DNA of 64,000 nt from assembly GCA_029931535.1 (NCBI GenBank), contig JAQPZY010001561.1:2697501-2761500 (forward strand), in the 5' to 3' direction. The DNA is from Margaritifera margaritifera (Eukaryota; Mollusca; Bivalvia; Unionida; Margaritiferidae). The notes under the pieces were generated by a model, which was given only the letters and a program-made list of their open reading frames with translations, searched no databases and was not told where the DNA came from. Shown piece after piece: positions 45,340-56,510 of this stretch. A program made the position numbers and the translations under genes. The first letter of the stretch is position 1. Each line of letters starts with the position of its first letter.

Positions 45340-47420
45340 CTAGAGAGTGTGTTGTCATTCTTTCTCGAATGTTAAGGTCACAGATTATGGTTACATTTAG
45401 TGTGCTGTTTGTAGCTCTGAATCTAATAGAAGTAGTGGAATGGAAATTTGTAAACTTTTAGACATGTGTAAGACAAGGGTGTAAAAGTTGTCACTTCATG
45501 GTTCTCATTTGAAGGTCAAAGGTGGACATTACTATATTTGATTGGAGCTGTAACTTGCAAACTTTAAAACAAAGTAATAGACGTAAAACTTTGTATAGCT
45601 GTACATCATGACTTGATATTGTCACTTGGCATTTTCATGGACCTATCTGTAAGGCCAGGTCTCAGTTCTCGGGTCAATACAATTTTGTATGTGTCCAAGC
45701 TGTCACCTAGAAACTTTTCTTAAAGATCGCGGAATGGAATGTTTCCCCTGTAACATCATAGCATGAGGGTGTCTCATGTACCTATCATGTATACCAACAG
45801 CATGGTCCTATCAGCAAGATCAAAGTCATGTGTAAAGTTTACTCACTTTTCATATAAGGTTTGGAACCCTAAAGTCAATGAAGGTAATTTAATTAAACTT
45901 ATGTTTAAAACCTAACTTCTGAATGTATCATTTATTTGTCGTGGTATTTTCAACAAGGCTTAGATCATAGATCAACATTATATATTTTTGTGTCAAGCCT
46001 CTAGCTCACACATTCTGAATGATAGTAAGATACAAAAATGTATATACATGCATTATTGACCTAAGGTCATGTCACGTAACATACTTTTATGATCCAATTC
46101 GAAAGAGCAATGTTATTTTTCACGGTTGGGCTGTAGTTCAGGAGCTGTATAAGTAACGAAAATAAAATATTTTGGATGGTGTGTCTTCTCCCACTATCAA
46201 GATCCTATCTGTAAAGTTAAGGTCACAGTCATCTCAAGGTCACTTTCTTGTGATGTCTTGGTTGTAACTTAAAGCCATTCAAAGTAGTATTATCCAACAC
46301 TGTCCACTTTAACATGTTGATTTTTGTGACTTTCATTATCTTAGCGACAAAATTATGGCCACATGCCAATATGCATATATTTCTTGCCAAGTCTTGAACT
46401 AAAAATCTATATTTAGATAGATGAAACTGATTATGCTTATATCCATGATAATCTGACAGTGCTTCATATACCACTTTAATGGTTCTATCTTAAATGATAA
46501 GGTTTTCAATTTTTGTATCCATGCTGTAGCTCTGAAGCTTTGTAAAATATTAGGAAGAATGTATGTATACTGATACACAGAGTGCGTTGCATACCATGTT
46601 TTATGTCATTTCTCAAGGTCAAGGTCAAGCCAAGAACACTTATGGTGTCATGTTAAATTATGATATGACTACTGATGCATTGTTTTTACAACGTCTTAAA
46701 TTAGGCATATTATGTTAACACGTTGTCTGTCCATCGTTATGTTAACATTTGCTTGTCCAGCCCATAACTTTGTGACAGCAAGAGAGATTTCGTGAACTCT
46801 GTACATTTTTTGGGAGGATAACTCTTAAACTACTGAAGATATTTTGATGAAACTTGAACCAGTTATATATCATAATTAGAGATACCATTGCCATGACTTC
46901 AGTTTCAAGTTTAAGGTCACAGCCAGGAAAAATATAAATCAGCAACCTCTGTCCATGTACAGGTATAACATTTGAACCAATAAAGGTATTTTCATGCAAC
47001 TTTAGCCTGCTGTATATCTGATCTTGATAGTGTCTCATGTATGCCTAGTTATACCCTCTTCCCCCAAGGTGACTATCAAAAACAAGTGACGTCAGTGGCT
47101 TGCATTCTTATCTAGGCTATCACTGTTTTACTACTTTATATATTTTGATGAAATTGTATCAACTTCCACACTTTATCATGCAGCTATCAGGTTTGTAGCT
47201 CTAAGGTCAAGGTCATTGGTAGGGAAAGGGGAACGAGGTGGGCATATAATGTGCTGTGTGGTACTCTTGTTACTTAAAGCCTCGAATTTGTGTCACTGTT
47301 TTGGTGCCATCTTCAGGATCAAAGTTGTAGACTTTGATAGGGTTTTTCTACATGTTTTTACCATTAATCCATGTGACACTAATGTGAAATATTGGGTGCT
47401 TTGAGTATGTGCAACTTAGC
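45340..47420. repeat. Degenerate repeat field rich in AGGTCA
   Basis: A diverged, long-period field in which phrases such as ttaaggtcacag, tcaaggtcaaggtcaag and gtcatgtgtaaagttt recur at uneven spacing. They alternate with gtagctctgaa-like and ttttgatgaaact-like phrases. At least nine AGGTCA words are visible. A TGACCTAAGGTCA palindrome lies at 46058-46070, and double sites lie near 46614 and 47203. No gene is supported; frames are short. Confidence 0.5.
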
Positions 47421-49295
47421 TACTTTTGTAATGAAATTTTAATCAATTTTCTGAGCAATATAGGGTTCATAATGCATAAAAGGGAAGATCATGCAGACAT
47501 ACTGCTTTTCTGAAGCTCTCTTTCTTAAAATAACTTTCCATTAATTGAAATATGACACAAATATTGCTACCAGAGAACTCTTCACAAGAATATATTTGTA
47601 AAATAGACTTTGAATGTGAGAAGTGTTCCAACTGCTGGAGCTTCACAGAGAGTGAGACATGACACATGCAATATCATACATTATTCATTTATCATCTGTC
47701 CTGCATGAACTTACGAAGTGACATAATTTTAGATTCCATAACAATCAGATCAAAAATATACTTTGACATCTAAAGAAATAGCTATTTTTAGTGATACACT
47801 CCAGGAGCATTTTTAGGCAAGTTCTATTTTTGACAGCTTCCATAGCAACCAGAGCAACCAGTTAAAAAATACATTTTTTCACATCTCCCCCAAAAATACT
47901 GGAAAAAATTTTAATCGAAGAATAGGAGAAAATATTGATTATGTCATAATCTACAAACAAATGTGTGTAGCTTGGTCCCCATGACGACCAGGTGATAAAC
48001 ATAATTTTCACACCTTCTTCAAAACCACTGCATTTAATGTTATCAAACTTTCAAGAAATGTTCAACGCAACATGTTTTAGTTATGTTGTTTCGTATAGCC
48101 TCCATAGCAACCAAGCTTCTTTTGACATCAACCAGGTGGAAACCTGATTTCATATGTTTAAAACTATTATGGCAATTTAAGTCAAACTTAACAAATAAAA
48201 GAGAAATCCTTTACATTTTCTACAATTTCTGTATGTATGGAGAACTTGAAACTGTCTACTATGGGAACAACCATTTATTTTGGCAGAGGGAGAAGGGATA
48301 CCTTGGGTTTTCTTTCAAACCAGAAATTATTTTTTCTATAACCCTAAGATAGTTAAGTCTTTTCAACTAATATTTGTGGATATAATAAGTAATTTTTCCT
48401 CAAATTAGAGCGAGATTTTTTTCAAGTTATCTGAAGGCTGGAAATTTGTAGTATTGGGGGTAAAATATTCCAGCCCACCCCCACCCCTGAAAATTAAATG
48501 GGCAGTCCTTGAGTTTAAGGCAACCATGAGAAAAATCTCTGAACCAAGTTTAACCTGCAGATTACTATTTTTTTTACTGTTATTTCAGTCTAAGCATAGA
48601 GAGCTATACTTGGTTCTTTTAAAGTATGTTTCTTTTACCCCTTGATAATTCACTTCATTTACTATGTATTAAAACTCGTTCATCCCATCGGCAACATCAG
48701 TACATTGTCCTTCAATTATCACATAAATTAATGTGAAAGCATCAACATCCACTCTCACAGCGTTTACGCCTTAGATTACTATTTTGATTTGTCACATGAT
48801 CATATTACGTGTAGTCAAGCTCTATTTTTAGACGAGGAAAGCCCTACGTACGTCGAAGTTTGACCGGCTTTAAACGCGATTTTCAGCCTTATAAGACTGC
48901 ATGCAAGCTTTATTTATTTATTTATTTTTATTTTTTGACATTTCGAATCAAACAGACAAATCGAAAGCAAAGTAAAATTGTTGAAAATGTATGCAGTAGT
49001 GTTGCTTTAAGTGGTAGTGTTGGCTTACTCTCTGATACAATCATCTGTAGGTGTACACCTTCCCATGAAGTGTGTGGTATGGTTTTAACAGATTATACCT
49101 TCATTTCAATCACATCTTTGATTTTTAGGCAGATCGTTACATTTTATGGTCAAAATCAGACTTTCCGGTGAACATTCTTGTTCAAAAAATTTCAGGGAAT
49201 TATTTTTAAGCAAAACCACCATATTAATGCTGTTGCTGTTTTCAAAGCGTATTAATTCTGAGGTCATGCAGCAAGGACAAGTCACAACTTCATCT
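47421..49295. other. Spacer with weak recurring motifs
   Basis: ccatagcaaccag-type phrases recur near 47740, 47840, 47980 and 48100, each followed by text like aaaatacattttttcacatct. This suggests another decayed repeat family of roughly 120 bp. From 48200 on I see only short unrecognised frames and a CCCACCCC tract near 48475. Confidence 0.45.
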
Positions 49296-49309
49296 TCCTT
49301 CGATACGAC

Positions 49310-49539
49310 CAGTGGCGGCGCGACGGGGGGAGGCAATAGCCCCTGAGCGCCAGGCGAAGGGGGGGGGGGGAGCGCCGTTGGGAGCTTTTTTTGTTTTGTT
49401 TTCAGCTGTAACCGGGGCGTAGATGATGGGTTGGGAGTTCGAGGTTGGCATCTGACATAAAAACAGTTCTCTGTGGGAAAGTAGGGGCGCCACTAAAGAA
49501 CATTGTCCCTTGGCGCCCCGAACCCTCGTGCTGCCACTG
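49310..49539. mobile_element. GC-rich hAT-like MITE with perfect 8-bp target duplication
   Basis: Left end cagtggcggcgcgacgg and reverse-complemented right end cagtggcagcacgaggg form the terminal inverted repeats. The 8-mer gatacgac flanks both ends exactly (49302-49309 and 49540-49547), as expected of hAT insertion. The interior includes a run of about 12 G and gagcgccgttggg. No transposase. It shares ends and GC-island character with 8930-9109. Confidence 0.88.
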
Positions 49540-49821
49540 GATACGACATAGCGTTGACTTGAATATGTATAATGTAATAACTGTGATTGACAATAGTGTC
49601 TTTCCGGTCGGCCGACCGTCCCTGTTTCTCATTGCCGACCCTAGCACTTTCCCCACCACAATTTCTTTTTTTTTTATTTTTCACATTGTCGAAATTGATT
49701 TGTGCATCTAATTGAGCCAGTTGTGCCCAGTACTTTGAAGCACTTGAAATATTATTTGATTTGTATATAATGTTTATAAAAAAAAAAGTACCTACCTGCC
49801 TACCCTATTTTTAAAATCATT

Positions 49822-49826
<5 letters not shown>

Positions 49827-49862
<36 letters not shown>
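49827..49862. repeat. Poly-T tract
   Basis: More than 30 uninterrupted T. Could be the A-tail of a minus-strand retro-insertion, but no element body is recognised next to it. Confidence 0.9.
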
Positions 49863-50111
49863 CCTTCTAGAATGAAAATTCGATGGGTGTATCGTGAACT
49901 GTTGTCCGACATCTATCAATTACGCAAAGGTCACGTGTAGAGACTGTTCAACATGCCATATGCGAATTCATAAAATTTTCTGAGAGCAGAAATATATCAT
50001 CCTACTATTTGCTTGCATAGATACTCTGTGAGATTGATAACGAATTACTGTAGAACTACGAATATATGAGGCAAAATGCTATAAAATGAGGTTTGACCTT
50101 GCGAATTTCAC

Positions 50112-50268
50112 TAATCCGTGGTGGCTCAGTGATTAGCCTCCTGGCATCGGATCAGCCCGGTTCGGCTACAGAGGTGTATCCTTGGGCAAGGCACTTTACT
50201 CCAAATTACTCGGCACTAAATAACCAGCTTGCGTAGCTGTGCCGTATAACACCAAACCAAACCAAATC
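50112..50268 (+). mobile_element. tRNA-derived SINE with A and B boxes
   Basis: Head ggtggctcagtgattag is a good Pol III A box and cccggttcggctac, about 40 bp later, is a B box, in tRNA-like spacing. The central stretch tatccttgggcaaggcactt is shared with the SINE at 32950. The tail ends gtataacaccaaaccaaacc. No flanking duplication was identified by eye. Confidence 0.85.
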
Positions 50269-50559
50269 TGTTCTCATGATAAGTGTAGTCAGTACCATTA
50301 GCTTGGCCTGCGCATACTGTTCCTGCGTAAAGAAGACAAATGAAGCAGGCCGAATGACGAATGACCGAGTCTCTCGCTCCAAAATCACTCCCGTCTCCCA
50401 TTTTTACATTGATAAGTAATGAATTGTCAGCACCACACACAAATCGGTCATATACTCTATATGCAAAGTTCTAATGGCACATCACAGGCTATAAGAGTAT
50501 CCTAAGGTAACTCAACTAAGTCTCCTATGTTTTGATAGACTTTGAGTCAGCGTGGTAAC

Positions 50560-50830
50560 CCGGTTAACATACAACGTTTTTACAACGTAGGTATAAGGTT
50601 GTGATTTGGTTACGTGGGAAAATAACGTTCAAGCAACGTTGCTAAAACGTTGCACTTGAACATTATTATTTGTCCTAGCTGAACTCGAAAATATAGAAAA
50701 TTACAAATAGCATATATATGCATTGATCATTACAATTTGTACAAGAAATAGTGTCATTTTTAAAAAGATAATATGTAACGTTTTAACAACGTTGTACCGA
50801 TGTTGTGCTTAACATTACATTATGAGGGGT
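50560..50830. repeat. AACGTTG-rich dispersed repeat
   Basis: acgtttttacaacgtagg, caagcaacgttgctaaaacg and acgttttaacaacgttg form a cluster of short overlapping inverted words. Similar clusters lie at 5570-5700 and 60280-60340, so this is probably a dispersed family with self-complementary ends. Boundaries are unclear. Confidence 0.4.
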
Positions 50831-50879
50831 AACAATCATTGTTTCGTATTTTTATTTTTATTTTTTTATTTTCAAAAGA

Positions 50880-51265
50880 AATAACTGAATGAAGTTTGCA
50901 GCTTTTGTCGGAAAGATTGTATTGGTCAGCTTTAATGATCACAAACATGAAGTACGATAACGCTTTATCATTTTTTTACGAATCTACGAACCGAAGTTTG
51001 CAGCTCTTCCTGTACCGGAAGAATAATATCAGTGGCTGAGACGTGGAAATATTTGCTGCCTTCAACTGTTTTGAACCGTCAAGGTATGAACATTAATTAC
51101 TTAATCTATAATTCGCATTTTTAATTGCAGAAAGTGACGTTTATATTGTGATAGGGAGATTCGTTTTGGGCTGATTGTTCTATCATGTCTTTCTCGCACA
51201 TATAAAAACCATAATGCATGTGAACCGGTGCCATTTTCAAACAAAGAAAACTAGGTTTATCGGCC
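50880..51265 (+). repeat. Old dispersed repeat of unknown class, copy 2
   Basis: Counterpart of 10745-11075 in the opposite orientation. Shared landmarks are tgtcggaaag, gatcacaaacatgaagt, cgaagtttgcagctcttc, tgtaccgg, tgttttgaaccgtcaag and gtatgaacatt, then ttaatctata. The parts before gtatg align mostly by substitutions, as diverged exons would. But similarity continues past gtatg, favouring a transposable or duplicated non-coding segment. Confidence 0.55.
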
Positions 51266-51721
51266 AAAGTATTCAGCCTAGGCATAAAATGATATAAATT
51301 GTTGGCGTATTTCTGTGACCTTTATCTGATTTGTATTAATTAAATTATTTTGACACACTGGGGCTATTTTGCAAAGAAAAAAAGCGAGGATGGAGATAAA
51401 TTTCCGTGGTAAAAATGCCTCGAGTTAACGCCTTTGAACTGCGCATGCGCTTAGAAAGAGCGTAAGATTTGTCGTTCTTGACCAAAATATTTTTAAAAAA
51501 TCAAGTATAAAAAAATGAAATAAATTAAAGGCGAAATTTGATTAATTATTTATGTTTAGACAGATATATACATGTTGATATGCATAAATGTAAAAAAGAA
51601 AAAGAAAATGCACATTAAAAGGTAATTAAATTTTGATAATTACAAACATGAATTAGCCATATTATAGTTGGTGGTAAATACGCCAATACTGGCATTTTAT
51701 CAGCGATAATTATGTACATGA

Positions 51722-52066
51722 GCTTATTGTGAGTTATAAACACAGCATACATGAATAACATCTGTCATGGGCTTTTTGTGAGTAATAAACACAGCATACA
51801 TGAATAATATCTGTCATGGGCTTTATGGGAGTAATAAACACAGCATACATGAATAACATCTGTCATGGGCTTTATGGAGTAATAAACATAGCATACATGA
51901 ATATCATCTGTCATGGGATTTATGTGAGTAATAAACACAGCATACATGAATAATATCTGTCATGAGCTTTATGTGAGTAATAAACACAGCATACATGAAT
52001 AATATCTGTCATGGGCTTTATGGGAGTAATAAACACAGCATACATGAATAACATCTGTCATCAGCT
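51722..52066. repeat. 49-bp minisatellite, 7 copies
   Basis: Unit gtaataaacacagcatacat, then gaataatatctgtcatgggc and tttatgtga, 49 bp apart, with one unit a base shorter. Confidence 0.95.
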
Positions 52067-52990
52067 ATAAAGTCTATTCGCAAAGTAATAACATGGAAAA
52101 GCCGGGTCTGAAAGAACGAGGGGGAGGGTGTGTGTGTTAAGATGCATGATTAGGGATTGACACATATTTCTAGAAAATCTTTGCAGAATATTGAACCAAA
52201 TATGCCAAAATTGTACATCACATTTGCAAACCCTACTTTTTTTTCTTTGTTTAATTTCTTATATATTTGAAATTTCTCTCTCGTCTTCAAATTGATGAGG
52301 GTATTTCTCTACAAAATCTTCTTTTCTAGAATAGATTGTGTTAAGGACTACACTACATTTCTTATAGTCCACGTGAAAAACAATGGTGACAGATCGCTTC
52401 CGTGTTGCGCTGCAAAGTGTGTTCAAGTTGTTCTTCTTACGCTTTGATGTGGCAATTGGAAATTACTCTCTAATCTGGCAACCATTTTGTGCCGGATTCA
52501 GTGGAAAATCTTTGTTTACCTTAACATTTTCCAGGATGGTTTTTTTTCTAAATTATATATTCAGTAAATAGGTGATCAATCAAAAGAATTGATTATTGTA
52601 TATAAGGTCTTGTTATTCAAAAAAAGGCGAGGCTACATAATGATAATGGTGAGGAGCGATCAGGTGGAGATAACCCTAAATTTTAAAGTAGTCTTAAAAT
52701 CAACCTCTTTAAAAAAAATATAAAAATATTTTTAAAAAATTAAAAATTCTAAAGTAAGAAACTAAGAAAAATAGAATAATTATGTATTCGATTTTTCAAT
52801 TTGAGCATACAAGTCAGTTGATGCTACATAATTTACAAATTACCAAAATCTATAAGTACTGTTACTTAAATTACACATGTCAGATTTTCAGGAATTATCC
52901 TCCAGTATCAAGTGCTGAAATTTGATTTTTTTAAATTAATCATTTTAATAGATATAAGAGTATTGTTCAAACATTAAAATTATTTTTCAA
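52067..52990. other. AT-rich spacer
   Basis: No recognisable gene; a 62-codon plus frame at 52383 is not splice-flanked and not recognised. Confidence 0.5.
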
Positions 52991-52997
52991 TTTGCAG

Positions 52998-53105
52998 GAG
53001 CCTGAGCGGAAGAAGAAAACATAGACTGACTTTGCTGTCAAGGATACAGATTCTGATTTTTAATCCTAATAAAATCAATAAAATAAACAGATAAAAATAA
53101 AGTGA
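52998..53105 (+). CDS. Possible terminal exon with poly(A) signals
   Basis: A T-rich acceptor (ttatttttcaatttgcag) is followed in phase 0 by EPERKKKT and a stop at 53022-53024. After about 45 bp come four AATAAA words within 35 bp (53068-53101), then a T/G-rich stretch (tgctgtcttgttttctc). This is the layout of a gene 3' end. Phase 0 would accept the exit phase of the segment at 36552. The coding part is only eight codons and AATAAA is common in AT-rich DNA, so the call is weak. Confidence 0.28.
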
Positions 53106-53611
53106 TTGCAAACTATATGCTGTCTTGTTTTCTCTTTTTATACCCACTTATCTCTTCTTAAATACAAATGTCGGTACCTTTGGCCGGTAAAACTTGTTAG
53201 CAAAACTACAGGAAGAAAGGTTTTCATACCATCATGAGTGAACAATGTTTGCATGTAAACCATGTTAGAACAACTAGACAGAAACTGCTTGATGTACGCA
53301 AAGAAATTCAGAAATAATTTCCCCCATCATAACTAGATGATCTGTAAATTGTATCCAGTTTAGTGAATTTCATTTTCGCACCCTCACTGCTTGCATTAAG
53401 AGCATCTAAATGGGATTCAGTCCATCCTGTTGTATGGCATTCCACCCCTGCAGTTTCATTAAGTGTGACTGCACAAAAACAATTGAAGTAGACGAATGTA
53501 ATTTAGTTAGTACTATTATTAATACCCTACTTCCTTAATTGACTGGGTACTAATTTCACACCCGGTGCTCTTTCTGCATAGTGTCAAGAAGTTTGAAAAT
53601 ATATATATTTA
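53106..53611. other. Unannotated spacer
   Basis: No supported feature. Confidence 0.5.
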
Positions 53612-53721
53612 CAGGGCCGTCGGAAGGTGCGAACGCCCACGGCCCCATTTCGCGGAGTTTTACGGTATCTTTTCTGAGTGCGAGGGCGCCTAAGACGACG
53701 CTCGCTTGGGGCCCGGGGCTG
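53612..53721. mobile_element. Small GC-rich island, possible hAT-like MITE
   Basis: A sharp GC-rich block begins cagggccgtcgg and ends cccggggctg, with gggcgcc and ggcccc motifs inside AT-rich DNA. Only a few terminal bases are inverted repeats and the 8-bp flanks do not clearly match, so it is a likely but unproven relative of 8930 and 49310. Confidence 0.4.
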
Positions 53722-54240
53722 TTTGATAATAGGGTAAAATATTCTTACAAAATATGATTTTAAATAAACTTATCTGCAGAGAGTTAGGTGTGTCAAGAGG
53801 CTAATGGGATTTTATGATTTCTAAGTTTCAACCAGGCGTGTCGATAGGCTCATGGAATTTTATGATTTCAAAGTTTTCAACCGGGTAAGAGCAACAAAGA
53901 TTCTGACTTCCAACCGACAAGGTTCAAAAGAACATTACGGGCTTGAAAGAGACCGTACTGAAATTGCACTATGGAACTAACTCTAGCATTTTTGCCTATT
54001 AATTGATCTGGAATTCTGAATCGATACAGTGGTACAGATCTCGAACGTATGCTGCGATACTAATACTTATGTAAATTATCACTCGAAAATATCGCCTCTG
54101 CTTTTGCATTAAACGAGAGTTTTGTTTAAAAAAAAGTGTATCCGTAATAATGAATAATACATTTCAGGGATGCCATTAATGTTAAAGTAGCAGGGGATTT
54201 CGGAGAAAGTAGAAGGGGGATATCAAGACATAATATTAAG

Positions 54241-55105
54241 AGCTTCCATTATGGTAGCCGAAATGATAAGCGAAACTAGCTGAGTAAAGTCTCATGGCTA
54301 GTCGAGGTATTAAGTGAAACTAGCTGGGTAAAGTCTCATGGCTAGTCGAAGTTATAAGTGAAACTAGCTGGGTAAAGTCTCATGGCTAGTCGAGATTTTA
54401 AGTGAAACTAGCTGTGTAAAGTCTCATGGCTAGTCGAGATTTTAAGTGAAACTAGCTGGGTAAAGTCTCATGGCTAATCGAAGTTATAAGTAGTTGGGTA
54501 AAGTGTCATGGCTACCCGAGGTTATAAGCGAAACTAGCTGCGTAAAGTCTCGTGGTTTCCATTATAGTAGCCGAGATGATAAGCGAAACTAGCTGGGTAA
54601 AGTCTCATGGCTAGTCCAAGTTATAAGTGAAACTAGCTGGGTAGAGTTTCATGGCTAGTCCAAGTTATAAGTGAAACTAGCTGGGTAAAGTTTCATGGCT
54701 AGTTCAAGTTATAAGTGAAACTAGCTGGGTAAAGTTTCATGGCTAGTCCAAGTTATAAGTGAAACTAGCTGGGTAAAGTCTCATGGCTAGTCCAAGATAT
54801 AAGTGAAACTAGCTGGGTAAAGTTTCATGGCTAGTCCAAGTTATAAGTGAAACTAGCTGGGTAAAGTCTCAGGTCTAGTCGAGGTTATAAGCGAAACTAG
54901 CTGGGTAAAGTCTCATGGTTTCCATTATAGCAGCCGAGATGATAAGCGAAACTATCTGGGTAAAGTCTCATGGCTAGTCGAGGTTATAAGCGAAACTAGC
55001 TCGGTAAAGACTCATAGATAGTCGAGGTTATAAGCGAAACTAGCTGTGTAAAGTCCCCTAGTTTCCATCATAGTTGCCGAGGTTATAAGCGAAACTAGCA
55101 GGAAA
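54241..55105. repeat. 44-bp minisatellite, about 19 copies
   Basis: Unit gtgaaactagctgggtaaag, then tctcatggctagtcgaagtt and ataa, 44 bp apart. A longer variant containing ttccattatagtagccgag recurs near 54243, 54556, 54917 and 55063, marking blocks duplicated at a higher level. Confidence 0.95.
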
Positions 55106-56505
55106 ACGTCCTCAGCCTTCTAATTAATGAGTATTATCATAATTAATTTAGATGGAAACTTGTTCTTTTGTAAGACATTGAGAGCAGTTTCTGAAACAAC
55201 GTAATATTAGATATTAAGCAGATATTTCGAAATTACTACTAAATAATATTGAAAGGTCAACACCACAGACCTTTATTGTAAAAAGGTTGTGTACCAGTTA
55301 GAATGATTTTATACTGACGGATGAACCATTGCAAAATGCTGGTCTCACTCATACACCTGTTAATTGAATCTAGCATACTGGACGATTTATATGGCCTTTT
55401 TCAAGAAACGTTAATCACAATGGAAAACCATGAGTTTTGGAAATATGCACCTTTGTTCCCCATATATTATATATCCGTGGCGGTTCACATGAGTCATGGC
55501 ATTTCCGTAACCATTAATGAAACAGTGCAAAGAAAAGTTAAATCATGTCCTCGTTTGCATTAAATGACTGCGTGAGGTTGCAAGCATAGCACGCTCTGAC
55601 AAGACTGACCTGACCTCTTATAGCCCTAATGTAAATTATTACTATGAAAATAAAAAAGATTTGGTTTTTTTAAATCGTGTAAACAAAAAAGTAAAAGAGC
55701 AAAGTCCATAATTATGTCTGCACTTTTGTGCCTATAGTATGATTGGTCTGGTTTTCCTGTGCGTGAGTTTGTGTGTCCGTTAGGACATTAATCCATGCGT
55801 TCATCCATAAGTCAGTCTATTGATTATCCATATAACCTGAACGCCCACGCTGTATGCAATTGTCAATAGTGATCACTATTCCAGTTAGATGATACACGTC
55901 TCCTTCATTACCAGCGATTGACAAACTCAAATTGCAACACTTGATCCTTTTATCCTCAACAGACCCCCAATTTGACACTGTTGACAGAAAACGATGACAT
56001 CTCTCAGCAAGCATTGGTGGTCTGTGGATACGATTGTTGCTTGGGGAATATATAATCGGAAACAAAACCCGATGATCATTAGATATCCCACAATTCCTGC
56101 CGTTCAGTGTTAACTATCCTTTGTCCAATATGACTTGCCAATCATTTCTATATCCATGAGGATAATACATGTCAAGTAAACTATTGTGTGTCTTATACAC
56201 CATTTCTATAAGCTTGGCTCGCGTGTCATTCACTGTACAATTGTTTTTGAAAATAACCCAAATTTTTCATGTGTACTTTGAAATTTTTTGTGTCATTTCT
56301 GTGTTGTTTTTTTTTTTTTTTATTTTTTATTTTTTATATAATTGGTGAAGTTCGAAATTGAGATAAAGTATAGTAAAGTAATAATTAACGCGATTTCATT
56401 TGAGTTATGAAAATATGAACTGGAACAAATTTACTATACAAGCATATATGTTAAACATTATTGTATCGGTAACTACCTAAAATGCGTCTTCTATACAATG
56501 AGTTA
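55106..56505. other. Unannotated spacer
   Basis: Frames of about 80 codons on both strands (55321-55563 plus, 55817-56065 minus) are of mixed composition but match no family I know and lack convincing splice pairs. Poly-T near 56310. Confidence 0.45.
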
Positions 56506-56510
56506 TTGGA

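Noticed and set aside
50112..50190. A functional tRNA gene
   Set aside because: A and B boxes are present but no cloverleaf with a credible anticodon stem or acceptor stem can be drawn, and the sequence continues into a SINE body shared with 32950.
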